From positions 28,714 through 92,713 of the forward strand of contig JANQPP010000076.1 of NCBI GenBank assembly GCA_028289405.1: a stretch of DNA of 64,000 bases. The letters run 5' to 3'. The notes beneath the pieces are model-generated. The model saw only the letters and a list, made by a program, of their open reading frames with translations. It was not told the origin of the DNA and searched no databases. This DNA comes from Pirellulales bacterium. GTDB lineage: Bacteria > Planctomycetota > Planctomycetia > Pirellulales > JANQPP01. Shown here in pieces: positions 1 through 7,845 of the stretch (position 1 is its first letter; each line of letters opens with the position of its first letter). Position numbers and translations under genes: made by a program.

Positions 1-981
1 GAGGAGGCCGAACAAGGGCAGCTCCTGCAACTCATCGGCCAGCGGCCCGCCGGAGCGCGCGTGTTCTGCATCGGCGTGGGCAATGAGGTGAATCGTCCGC
101 TGCTGGCGCAGTTGGCGGAACAGGCGGGCGGGTTGAGTGCGTTCATTTCGCGCGGCGACGATTTTGACCGTGCCGCGTCCGCCTTTCGCCGCAAGCTGAT
201 GCGGCCGGCAGCCACGAATGTGCGGTTCGACTTCTCGGGCGTCGAGGTGCATTCCCTCCAACCGGAGGCCCTGCCCAATCTCTACCATGGGGCGCCGCTC
301 CGGCTGTATGGCCGGTACCGGGAAGGAGGCAACTGCCAGGTGACCTTCCGGGGCGACGTGTTGGGACAGCCCATCGAACAGACCGTGACCTTGAACCTCC
401 CACGGGAAAATCCGGCCAATCCCCAGATCGACCGCATGTGGGCCTATCGGCGGGTCGAACAGTTGATGCGGGCCGCGCGGTTGGGTGGACCCTTGAATCG
501 GGAGGAAATCGTGCGGCTCTGTGAAGAGTATTCCATCACCAGCGAGTACGCTTCCTTCATCGTGCTGGAAAACGACGCCGAATATCGACGCTGGAAGATC
601 GAGCGCCGCAATGCCAACCGCATTCAACGGGACCGGCAGGTCCACGAGCGGCTGAACCGCGAGCTGGCTCAACTGCGGCAGCGGAGCCTCGGCGACTTGG
701 GCCCCGCCCCAAGCACGGGCAACCAGCCCGCCGCGAACCAAGTGGCCAGCGCCCCAACCACGCCCGGCCTGCCGAACGTCGTGAGCGGTTCGCCTGCCCC
801 GAGCAGCGGAAACCGCGGCTTCGACATCCAAGTCTCCAGCGGCGGCAGCGGAGGAGGTGGGGCGATCGATCCCCTTTCCGGCACGATCGCGCTCGGCCTG
901 GCCGGCGCCGCGGCAGCCGCCGCGCGGAAACGCCGCGCAATCGACTCCCAAGAGGGCCAGGGCCAACCGGCTGCCGGGTAA
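1..981 (+). CDS. VIT/VWA-type secreted protein, C-terminal part, with GlyGly-CTERM-like end (5' partial)
   Basis: The reading frame is open from base 1, so the gene starts upstream of the window. The visible 326 residues begin with the last strand and helix of a von Willebrand A-like fold (VFCIGVGNEVN, then an 'AEQAGG' turn) and continue into the beta-rich region usual in planctomycete VIT/VWA proteins. A charged helix (RRWKIERRNANR) and a Pro/Gly/Asn-rich linker follow. The protein ends with a Gly-rich stretch (SGGSGGGG), a hydrophobic Ala/Leu segment and a basic RKRR cluster. That tripartite end resembles the GlyGly-CTERM signal cut by rhombosortases, and a rhombosortase gene lies 118 bp downstream. 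The VWA family call rests on the tail of the domain only. The substrate role is inferred. Confidence 0.75.
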   Translation, partial: EEAEQGQLLQLIGQRPAGARVFCIGVGNEVNRPLLAQLAEQAGGLSAFISRGDDFDRAASAFRRKLMRPAATNVRFDFSGVEVHSLQPEALPNLYHGAPLRLYGRYREGGNCQVTFRGDVLGQPIEQTVTLNLPRENPANPQIDRMWAYRRVEQLMRAARLGGPLNREEIVRLCEEYSITSEYASFIVLENDAEYRRWKIERRNANRIQRDRQVHERLNRELAQLRQRSLGDLGPAPSTGNQPAANQVASAPTTPGLPNVVSGSPAPSSGNRGFDIQVSSGGSGGGGAIDPLSGTIALGLAGAAAAAARKRRAIDSQEGQGQPAAG

Positions 982-999
982 CTCGCCGAATTTGATCTG

Positions 1000-1043
1000 C
1001 GGCGGCGGCCTGGTCTCGCGCCGGGTCCGCCGCCGTTTCTTTT
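1000..1043 (+). terminator. Rho-independent terminator after the VWA gene
   Basis: A 9-bp GC stem (1000-1008 with 1027-1035) is extended by a further 5 bp (1009-1013 with 1021-1025, one bulged T) around a 7-nt loop. It is followed by TTTCTTTT. It sits 19 bp after the stop of the VWA gene and before the rhombosortase gene, so the latter may have its own promoter or depend on read-through. Confidence 0.7.
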
Positions 1044-1099
1044 CGATTACCACCTGTCAACTTTTTTCCTGAACTGCAACCCCTTCCAGTGAGATCGAG

Positions 1100-1792
1100 A
1101 TGCACCGTTTGCGCGAATGCTACGTGACCGTCACCGTCGTGTTGGCCAGTCTAGTCATCGCGGCCTTGCCCCGAAGTGCGTCCTGGTTCGAATTCCGCCA
1201 CGCGGCCGTGGTGGGCGGCGCCTGGTGGCGGGTCTTCAGCGGACACCTCACGCACTTCGGCTGGGAACACGCGGCCTGGGACATCGGCGTCTTCGCCGTG
1301 CTGGGGATGCTTTGCGAATACCGTGGACGCCGCGCGACGCTAGCCTGCCTCGGTTTGGCCTCCGCCTGTATTCCGCTGGCCATCGCCTGGGGGTCGCCCA
1401 CACTGGAGATCTATCGAGGTTTGAGCGGACTCGACACGGCCCTCTTCGCGCTCTTGGGAACGACGCTGCTCGCCGACAAGTGGCGCGAGGGAAATCGCCC
1501 GGGAATGCTCCTGTTCGCCGGGCTGCTCGCGGGCATGGCGGGCAAGATCGCCTGGGAATTCTTGACCGACCGTACAATGTTCGTCGATCATGGCGAGGCG
1601 AATTTCGTGCCCGTGCCGCTGGCGCACCTGGTGGGCGCGGCGGTGGGTCTGCTAGTGGGCATCGCGGCTTCGGCAAAACCTTTAGCCCAGCAACTCCTGC
1701 CAGATGGCGGCCAATTCTTGCGCCGCCTGCCGGGCACCGAACGCCATCAACACGCGCTGCCGGGCGGCCGCAGCCAGACGAGCCCGCCGTGA
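1100..1792 (+). CDS. rrtA: Rhombosortase (rhomboid-type intramembrane serine protease)
   Basis: A 230-residue polytopic membrane protein. Rhombosortases are short rhomboid relatives that cleave GlyGly-CTERM tails at the membrane surface. The family marks are visible: the GHLTHFGWEH motif at about 48-57, the nucleophile in GLSG (Ser109) and the catalytic His in a late segment (LAHLVGA, His176). Five to six hydrophobic segments surround them. The start is supported by AGTGAGATCGAG before the ATG. The last 37 residues lie on the opposite strand of the convergent glycosyltransferase gene (111-bp overlap) and look like random extension. The original stop was probably lost. The neighbouring upstream protein is the likely substrate. 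Confidence 0.78.
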   Translation: MHRLRECYVTVTVVLASLVIAALPRSASWFEFRHAAVVGGAWWRVFSGHLTHFGWEHAAWDIGVFAVLGMLCEYRGRRATLACLGLASACIPLAIAWGSPTLEIYRGLSGLDTALFALLGTTLLADKWREGNRPGMLLFAGLLAGMAGKIAWEFLTDRTMFVDHGEANFVPVPLAHLVGAAVGLLVGIAASAKPLAQQLLPDGGQFLRRLPGTERHQHALPGGRSQTSPP

Positions 1793-2860
1793 AAGATCGC
1801 CGTGCAGCTCGATCATCGCGCTGGCTAACGACTTCGCATCGCCCGCTGTCACGAGCCTAGCCGATTCTCCGTCGCACAGGATCTCTTCCGTGCCGCCCAC
1901 GGCAGTGGCGACGATCGGTAGACCAGACGCGGCCGCTTCCAGCAGCACACGCCCCAACGGTTCTTGATGCGCCGGATGCACGAGCAAGTCCGCTGCATTC
2001 ATCAGCTCGGGCACATCGGGGCGGTATCCCAACAGGTGCAGGCGGCCACCGAGCCCCGCGGTGCGAAATCGCTCCACAAAATCCCGCTCGAATTGCACGC
2101 TCTCGGTCTTGGAAGAGTGGCGCTCGCCAACGATGAGGTAATGCGCGTTTGGCAAACGGCCGGCAACGAGCACTGCCGATTCCGCCAGTATGTCATGCCC
2201 TTTACGCAGGCCGATCTGCCCGATCGTGGCGATCAGAAACGCCTCCGCCGGCAATCCGAGTTCCCGCCGCAACGCGCCATCGCGCAGCCGAGGTCGAAAG
2301 CGGTTGCCATCCACGCCGTTGTACAGCACTCGCACGCGGTCGGCTGGCAGACCCTGGCGCACGTGAAAATCCCGCGTGGCCTGGGAGACCGCCAGCAGCA
2401 GACGGTTTTGGGAAAGATCCTCGACGGAGGATCGCGAGAGTTTCAGGATGTCCCGCAGATGGGCGATGCAGGGGACGGGCAGATGGTTTGCCAAAGCTCC
2501 GGTCAGGCGGCCCATGGCCAGGCTGTTGGCGTGCAGGATGTTCGGGGAAATTTTTTGGAGCGCGCCGCGGATCTCGTCGCTAACTTCCGCTCGCGGCAGC
2601 CGCTGGCCCGACTCGTCATGAAACGTGATCGGGAGATGATGGATGCCGCGCTCGTGCAGGGCTTCCGGCAAACGGCCCTCCCGGGGAGCGAGCGCCGCGA
2701 ACTCCAACGGCTCATGGGAGAGGTGATCGATGGCCGTGAGCATGGAGTGTTCCCCGCCGTTGAGCGTGGGAAACTCGAATAGCAGGGCCACTCGCTGCAA
2801 GGCTGAACTCCGATCCGTATTACCAGGCAAGACCGCTAACCTGATTCCAGGAGCGTTCAA
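1682..2860 (-). CDS. Glycosyltransferase family 4 (GT-B fold)
   Basis: A 392-residue cytoplasmic transferase that moves a sugar from a nucleotide donor to a glycan or lipid acceptor, probably for envelope polysaccharide. The N-terminal half has the acceptor-domain entry LFEFPTLNGGEHSML. The C-terminal Rossmann half starts near ATIGQIGLRKG and shows LLGYRPDVPELMNAADLLVHP. It is followed by the EPLGRVLLEAAASG donor-binding motif (the E-x7-E pair) and PIVATAVGGTEEI. Length is normal for GT4. It converges on the rhombosortase gene and overlaps its 3' end. The specific sugar cannot be told from the sequence. Confidence 0.85.
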   Translation of the reverse strand: MNAPGIRLAVLPGNTDRSSALQRVALLFEFPTLNGGEHSMLTAIDHLSHEPLEFAALAPREGRLPEALHERGIHHLPITFHDESGQRLPRAEVSDEIRGALQKISPNILHANSLAMGRLTGALANHLPVPCIAHLRDILKLSRSSVEDLSQNRLLLAVSQATRDFHVRQGLPADRVRVLYNGVDGNRFRPRLRDGALRRELGLPAEAFLIATIGQIGLRKGHDILAESAVLVAGRLPNAHYLIVGERHSSKTESVQFERDFVERFRTAGLGGRLHLLGYRPDVPELMNAADLLVHPAHQEPLGRVLLEAAASGLPIVATAVGGTEEILCDGESARLVTAGDAKSLASAMIELHGDLSRRARLAAAARQRVLMAFGARQAAQELAAIWQELLG

Positions 2861-3073
2861 GCATACTTCAAGCGGTTGGCTTCTTCATTGCCGCCGCCTC
2901 GCGGCCATCTTTCAGTGTTTCTGGCTCGAAGGCCAGGTGGCCAACGGGCTCAATTTTGTTGCCTTCGTGGAGAATATTTCTCAGAATAGAGTGATACGTC
3001 TTTATAACCGGCGAAGTCCGGAAGCGTGGACACATGAGCCACGCCATCGTCCTTATCTTATGAAAGGAATACC

Positions 3074-3910
3074 ATGCACTCGTTTATCCGAAAAATGCCC
3101 TCACCCAATTGGACACTGCTCATGATGGCCTGCCTGCCGTGGACGGCTTTTCAGGAATTGCCCGCTGAAATGCTGCCGGTGTCGCAACTTCGCGGCGTGG
3201 AAGTCGACGGCTTGTGGGGAGCCAGAGGGTTTCTTGAATCAGGAGAATCGGAACTGCTTCTTGCATCGAGATCCCAACGGCGAGATTTTTCGTTCACGGG
3301 TCCCTTTGATGAAACCGTACGGATCGCCGAAGAATTCCTGTCTGGCAGCGCCACGCAGGAATCCGAAATCGGGCTGGAAATGGTTCGTGGCCATCTGACA
3401 AGCCAATCCCACGCAATCGGCGTCCGCGGACCGCCTCGCACGCTTTTCGTGGACAGCCACACGGCCGCCTCGGCGGCGTTTCGGCTCGAATTTGAAATCC
3501 CCGTGCGGGAATGGCTCATGCTCAACACCGTGTCCGATGTATCGTTCTTCGCGGATCAAGAGCCCGCCTCGGGCACGACCGAACTGTCACTCATCCAAGG
3601 CGAAGAAACCCTGTTCACCTTTACTGATACGGGGCTCGACGGGCCGAAGCGGTTGCAGCAGCCGTTCGATTTGGAGCCGGGGAATTACGTACTGAAAGCA
3701 ACGTCCCGTAGTGAATCCCACGGTTTTCCCGATCATGCGATCAACGCCTCTTCTTCTCTGGAATTCACGCTGGTTACCGTCCCAGAACCCACCACGATAG
3801 CCTTGCTGTTTTTCGGAGCACTGTGCGTTGTATTTTGGCTACCGGGCAGATTAGTGCGTGCTGGACGGCCGTGCAGCTTCCACGGCGCTGTGAATTACGA
3901 GTCCAAATAA
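3074..3910 (+). CDS. PEP-CTERM sorting domain protein
   Basis: A 278-residue exported protein of unknown function. It has an N-terminal signal (basic MHSFIRK, then a hydrophobic segment to about residue 27), a beta-rich body without a recognised catalytic motif, and a C-terminal VPEPTTIALL sorting signal. A hydrophobic helix and a short basic tail follow. Such tails are handled by exosortase/EpsH systems, and no exosortase gene is in this window. The ATG is preceded by GAAAGGA at good spacing. A strong terminator follows 12 bp after the stop. The body is not clearly related to the two PEP-CTERM proteins that converge on it. Confidence 0.8.
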   Translation: MHSFIRKMPSPNWTLLMMACLPWTAFQELPAEMLPVSQLRGVEVDGLWGARGFLESGESELLLASRSQRRDFSFTGPFDETVRIAEEFLSGSATQESEIGLEMVRGHLTSQSHAIGVRGPPRTLFVDSHTAASAAFRLEFEIPVREWLMLNTVSDVSFFADQEPASGTTELSLIQGEETLFTFTDTGLDGPKRLQQPFDLEPGNYVLKATSRSESHGFPDHAINASSSLEFTLVTVPEPTTIALLFFGALCVVFWLPGRLVRAGRPCSFHGAVNYESK

Positions 3911-4611
3911 CCGAAACGCGACACAGGGCACGGGCAGGGAATCCTGTCCGTGCCCTGTTTTTCAACTTCGAGTTGCAGTTGTCCGAACGCGGATTGTGCG
4001 GAAAGACAACATGCCAGTACGGCACAACAGGAAGGCGCGGCTCTTGGTGGACGACGAGTGTGTTTCCGTCGCTGACGGCGTGTGATCACATGCATGGCCA
4101 CCACACCCACGGCGGCCAGCACGAACGAAGACGGTTCCGGGATGCAGAATGGTCGAATGCAAAGCGCTTGTTGCACGCCGCCTCCGACCACGCCATCCGG
4201 ATCGGTGTACTGAAAGATGACATCATTGGGAAAATTGTTATTTCGGAAAGGATGGCCAATGCTCCAACGGGTACCTGGCTGTAGCGTGGCCCCGGTGCCG
4301 GCGGAAAGCTCCGAGAGGGCGAACTCGGTCGGATTCGCCTCCGCGAAACCGTGAATGCCGAGCGTCGCGATGGCCGTTAACGGGTCCGCGACAAAGCTCT
4401 TCTCGAACGAAGTCCAACCCTCGGGCTCCAGTCCCCCTGAGGGAGACTGGAGGCTATATCCGTCGAAGCGAATTGCGGATGTGTCTAAGTTTTCGATAAA
4501 CAGTTCGCGTGCCGCTGTCACGCGTAAGGAGAGTTGCGCGCTGGCATCGAAGCACGGCCCGAGTATGAGCAACAACGTCGGAATTCCCTGGCGAGAAATG
4601 CCACGTCTCAT
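3895..4611 (-). CDS. PEP-CTERM protein, tandem paralog with abnormal C-terminal extension
   Basis: A 238-residue exported protein. The start chosen (MRRGISRQG) overlaps the stop of the upstream paralog in an ATGA, indicating translational coupling, and gives a proper signal peptide. The body shares long stretches with that paralog (FDGY, EPEGW, HGFAEANPT, GATLQPG). It carries an IPEPSS sorting motif, a hydrophobic helix and a basic RRQRRK cluster, where a PEP-CTERM protein should stop. Instead about 50 residues continue: a second signal-peptide-like segment ending in SAQSAFGQL, then residues read from the terminator of the convergent gene. This looks like a lost stop codon running into the remnant start of a third paralog. 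Confidence 0.72.
   Translation of the reverse strand: MRRGISRQGIPTLLLILGPCFDASAQLSLRVTAARELFIENLDTSAIRFDGYSLQSPSGGLEPEGWTSFEKSFVADPLTAIATLGIHGFAEANPTEFALSELSAGTGATLQPGTRWSIGHPFRNNNFPNDVIFQYTDPDGVVGGGVQQALCIRPFCIPEPSSFVLAAVGVVAMHVITRRQRRKHTRRPPRAAPSCCAVLACCLSAQSAFGQLQLEVEKQGTDRIPCPCPVSRFGYLDS
3923..3962 (+). terminator. Strong Rho-independent terminator
   Basis: A 16-bp stem (3923-3938 with 3943-3958, one G-U pair) closes a GAAT loop and runs into a T tract. It follows the PEP-CTERM gene ending at 3910. The opposite-strand gene reads through it, so its last residues (rich in Cys and Pro) are just the translated hairpin. Confidence 0.85.
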
Positions 4612-5210
4612 GGCTTGGCCCTTTGAAGCGTTTCGTGCTTCTGCCGACTTCGCTGTCGACGCGCCATGATGAACATGGCCACAAGACCCACTGCGGCAAG
4701 TACAAACGAGGAAGGTTCGGGGATGCAGAAGCTGACGCAACGACGAATTATTGGGCCTTCGTCCCCCACTCCGTCTGGATTGGTATATTCCCAAATCGCG
4801 TCGTGAAAGAAAGGAGGATTACCAAACGGGCGGCCAATCTCCCAAGAGGCTCCCGGCTGCAACGTGGCGCCGATACTGGCCGAAAGCTCTCCTAGCGCGA
4901 ATACGGTCGGGTTGGCTTCCGCGAAGCCGTGAAAGCCTATCGTGGCAATGGTACCTAAAGGGTCTAGCCCCAAGCTCTCTTCGAAAGAGATCCAGCCCTC
5001 GGGGTCAAGACGTCCAAGAGGCGAGATGAACTGATATCCATCGAACCGAAACGCCTCGGTGGTTTGGTTGACGATCGTCGTCAAACCGTCGCGGTCGATC
5101 CAAATATCCAGCGGACCAGGATGGACAATAAGCTGCCCGAATGCCGGCTGATGGAAAAAAGAGGCGCAAAGCAGGCAGAAAACCGCGAAGCGGCATGGCA
5201 ATTCGCGCAT
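4608..5210 (-). CDS. PEP-CTERM protein, first tandem paralog
   Basis: About 200 residues from the start at 5210, which has GGGAGGAG in front; an in-frame start at 5246 is possible but has no better ribosome site. The signal peptide ends near FFHQPAFGQL. The body is closely similar to the next gene (FDGY, DPEGWISFEE, HGFAEANPT, ASIGATLQPG) and ends with IPEPSSFVL, a hydrophobic helix and an Arg-rich tail. The function is unknown. Such proteins are exported and anchored or processed through an exosortase. The stop overlaps the start of the second copy by 4 bp. Confidence 0.78.
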   Translation of the reverse strand: MRELPCRFAVFCLLCASFFHQPAFGQLIVHPGPLDIWIDRDGLTTIVNQTTEAFRFDGYQFISPLGRLDPEGWISFEESLGLDPLGTIATIGFHGFAEANPTVFALGELSASIGATLQPGASWEIGRPFGNPPFFHDAIWEYTNPDGVGDEGPIIRRCVSFCIPEPSSFVLAAVGLVAMFIMARRQRSRQKHETLQRAKP

Positions 5211-5378
5211 GGACCCGGCTCCTCCCGCGGCGCGCGGAAACCACATCGCGCGGCCCCACGTCCGCTTGTCTTGAGCCCCTGTGTCACATGTCCATCAGGC
5301 GGGCGGCACGCGGTGAAACCCGTACCCCCCTCACTGGCCCGCGCCGATCCTCTATTCAGCGCGAGACCGGCCACGTCA

Positions 5379-6851
5379 TCAGTCCCACCACCACTGGCCC
5401 GCGGAGAGGTGGGACAGATCGATCTCTTCACGCCGGGCACTGACCGTCCCCTGCTCGTCCACGAGCAGGTTCCCCGCGGAGAGCGCTTCCTTGGTGCGGA
5501 TCTTCACGCCTCCGCCAACCGGCGTCATCAGACGGTTCCGCCGCCAGACGCTGGCGACCGCCGTTTCGACTTGTAGCGGCGTATTGAAGGTTTCCACCGG
5601 GAAGGCTTCCTCATCGGCGAAGACACCCAAATCCCAGCTCGCCCGCTCGTAATATTGGTAGCTCCGCATGAAGGCGGCAGCCACGGAAAGGTCGATCAGG
5701 TTTCGCAGTTGCCCGAAAACGGGCGTGATGGCGGCCAATTGCGGATAAGCTTTCGTGAAGCCCTCCACGAAGACACGACTGGCCCGATTTTGGCCGCCGG
5801 TGGTACCGCGACGTCCGTCGCCGGAGACCAATTCATCCTCGCCGACCAGTTGCACGCCCTCGCCGACGAGCTCCATGGCCATTTCGTTCTGGCTCACGCG
5901 GACACATTCGTAATTGGGCACGAACCACCAGCGATGGAGCGCGTTGCGCGAGACCTGCGCGGGCCGCGCCATGGAGACGTAGCTGCGAATCGGCACGGCG
6001 GGACGTTCCAGGCCGATGCCGATGAGCTTCATGCGGTAGTCCGCTTCCGCCAAGGTGTAGGCAAAGTGCGTCCGCGACGGCACGCCGCCGAAGCTGACGT
6101 TTTGCATCCCCAGGCTGGTGCGCAGCCCTTCCACGATGAAGGCCGTGTCCCCACGGGTGGCATGCGGCCCGATCTTCCGCAGAAATTCCTGCATGCGGAC
6201 GAGCCCCTCCTTGGTGGGATCAATGGAGACACTGATCTGAGAAGTGGGCCGCTGGTCCGGAGCGAACATCCGCAGCGCCACGATCAGGTCATCCAAACGC
6301 AGTAGCGGGCTGCCGGTAATCGTGCCACATTCCCGACCTTCGATCACCATCCCCATCGGTTCGGCGGGACCGGCGATCACGATATCCCCCGACTCCGGGT
6401 AGAGAAAGACGTACTGCACGCTGGTCAGGCCGGCCAGATAACGCATTTCCTCGGTGGCGTCTTCTCCAGCCGCCAGTTGCGCGGCCAGTGCTTGTTCCAG
6501 CCGAGTCAGCGACACCTTGCGGAGCGTTTCGACTTCACCACGCCGGGCGGCCATGCGACGGCGGTCTTGGAGATGACGCGATACTTCCCGCTTGGCCTTC
6601 AGACGCAAAACGCCTTCGGGATCGACGACGATACCGCCGGGAAGCGTGTCATCGTCGTCGTCATCATCATCGTCGTCATCGTCATCATCGTCATCGTCGT
6701 CGCCGCCGGTGTCGTCATCATCGTCGTCGTCGTCATCGTCGTCGCCGACGCCTTGAGCCAGAGCGACATTCGGCGCGACGAAGTGGACCGTGCCCACGGG
6801 ATACAAAAACGCCAACAGTAGAACGAGAAATCGCCACCAGGATGTCGACAT
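5379..6851 (-). CDS. DUF1598 protein with poly-aspartate tracts
   Basis: A 490-residue exported protein of the planctomycete DUF1598 family, function unknown. An N-terminal hydrophobic signal (about 7-32) is followed by two pure Asp runs, 11 residues (37-47) and 18 residues (51-68), separated by TGG. A basic coiled segment (LKAKREVSRHLQDRRR) and the conserved globular domain follow (for example QYVFLYPESGDIVIAGPAEP and the Trp-rich RWWFVPNYE). The protein ends in SAGQWWWD. The acidic runs could bind calcium or other cations at the cell surface; that is inference. Length is usual for the family apart from the Asp runs. Confidence 0.8.
   Translation of the reverse strand: MSTSWWRFLVLLLAFLYPVGTVHFVAPNVALAQGVGDDDDDDDDDDDTGGDDDDDDDDDDDDDDDDDDTLPGGIVVDPEGVLRLKAKREVSRHLQDRRRMAARRGEVETLRKVSLTRLEQALAAQLAAGEDATEEMRYLAGLTSVQYVFLYPESGDIVIAGPAEPMGMVIEGRECGTITGSPLLRLDDLIVALRMFAPDQRPTSQISVSIDPTKEGLVRMQEFLRKIGPHATRGDTAFIVEGLRTSLGMQNVSFGGVPSRTHFAYTLAEADYRMKLIGIGLERPAVPIRSYVSMARPAQVSRNALHRWWFVPNYECVRVSQNEMAMELVGEGVQLVGEDELVSGDGRRGTTGGQNRASRVFVEGFTKAYPQLAAITPVFGQLRNLIDLSVAAAFMRSYQYYERASWDLGVFADEEAFPVETFNTPLQVETAVASVWRRNRLMTPVGGGVKIRTKEALSAGNLLVDEQGTVSARREEIDLSHLSAGQWWWD
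6648..6743 (-). repeat. GAY trinucleotide repeat encoding Asp runs
   Basis: Eighteen consecutive Asp codons (6648-6701) and eleven more (6711-6743), mixed GAT and GAC, lie in the DUF1598 gene. Mixed codons argue for selection on the protein rather than recent simple-repeat expansion. Confidence 0.9.
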
Positions 6852-7115
6852 GACGAGACATCTCCCTCTGTTCTAGGAAATGGGTCCAGCCCTTTTGCGT
6901 CAATAAAATATCACCGGGACGTGCCGCGATCCGCAAGCGGGCGAATCGAAGAGATCTTCGCAGCATGCACCCAAACCACGATCTTAACTGTGTAAAGCGG
7001 GCAAAGCAAGAAATTTATAGCGGGTTTCGGCAAACCCCAGTGGCATTTTGGTGGTTTGAATTTCTGCCCTCGGGTTACCATCAAATGCCGTTGCGGTAAC
7101 ACATTGGCGGGCCCA

Positions 7116-7817
7116 TCACGAACACGCTGTTGGGATGGCTGAGTCGGCCAGTCGTTCCCGCAGCAATCGGTCCAAAGTATCCCGATCCTCCGGCGGCACG
7201 CGGAGCTTGAATGTTCCTTGGCGAAGCTTCAGTTTGAGAAAGTCTGGCGTGCGGACGTCCCAACGAAACCCCAGCACATCTTGCCAGAGCACGAAACGCA
7301 GGCCGGAAAGAACCACCCCATGGTCCCGTATTTCGACGGTCATGCGGTCCATCCGCCACCACCAAAAAAATACAAAATGATGGGCAAGCAAGACCGCCGA
7401 TGCGAACAAAAAGGCCTCGCCACCAAACAAGAAATAAGTATGGCGGCCAGGGCGTGGCATCAGCAAAGGATTATCAAGGAAAGGCACCAAAACTATCCAG
7501 ACGAAAGTCAGGGGCACGAGTAGCCCCAGCCAAATCACCAATTCCGCGCGGAATTGGTGGGTCGTCCGCCATACGAGCGGGCCACTCTGGATTTCCACGC
7601 GGTGACGTCGCACGGCCAAATACAGCACCGTCAGGAAAATGGCGGCGCCGACGAACGCCCCCAGTTGCAATGCCCGACTCTCCTGCGCGGCATTGAATTG
7701 GCGAAAGATGGGGGCCAAGGCCGCGCAAACTAGCCCGATCAAACCGGTCAACCACAGCAGGTTTCGCAGGCCGAATTGAGCATTCGAGGGAGGAATCGGT
7801 TTCACGGCGTTTGTCAC
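7116..7817 (-). CDS. Membrane protein with C-terminal PH-like (DUF5673-type) domain
   Basis: A 233-residue protein with about four hydrophobic segments in the first 150 residues. A roughly 70-residue cytoplasmic domain follows, containing VVLSGLRFVLWQDVLGFRWD, a Leu/Lys strand and the terminal PPEDRDTLDRLLRERL helix. The same domain occurs twice in the gene just upstream (28-bp gap), so the two are paralogs in one transcription unit. I do not know the function. The domain resembles small PH-like or DUF5673 modules attached to membrane segments; that assignment is tentative. Confidence 0.6.
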   Translation of the reverse strand: MTNAVKPIPPSNAQFGLRNLLWLTGLIGLVCAALAPIFRQFNAAQESRALQLGAFVGAAIFLTVLYLAVRRHRVEIQSGPLVWRTTHQFRAELVIWLGLLVPLTFVWIVLVPFLDNPLLMPRPGRHTYFLFGGEAFLFASAVLLAHHFVFFWWWRMDRMTVEIRDHGVVLSGLRFVLWQDVLGFRWDVRTPDFLKLKLRQGTFKLRVPPEDRDTLDRLLRERLADSAIPTACS

Positions 7818-7845
7818 GAATTAACTCACCATTCCGACTTCGAAT

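Noticed and set aside
1183..1196. T-loop-like sequence GGTTCGAATTCC
   Set aside because: It lies inside the rhombosortase gene; no acceptor stem, D-arm or anticodon arm fits around it.
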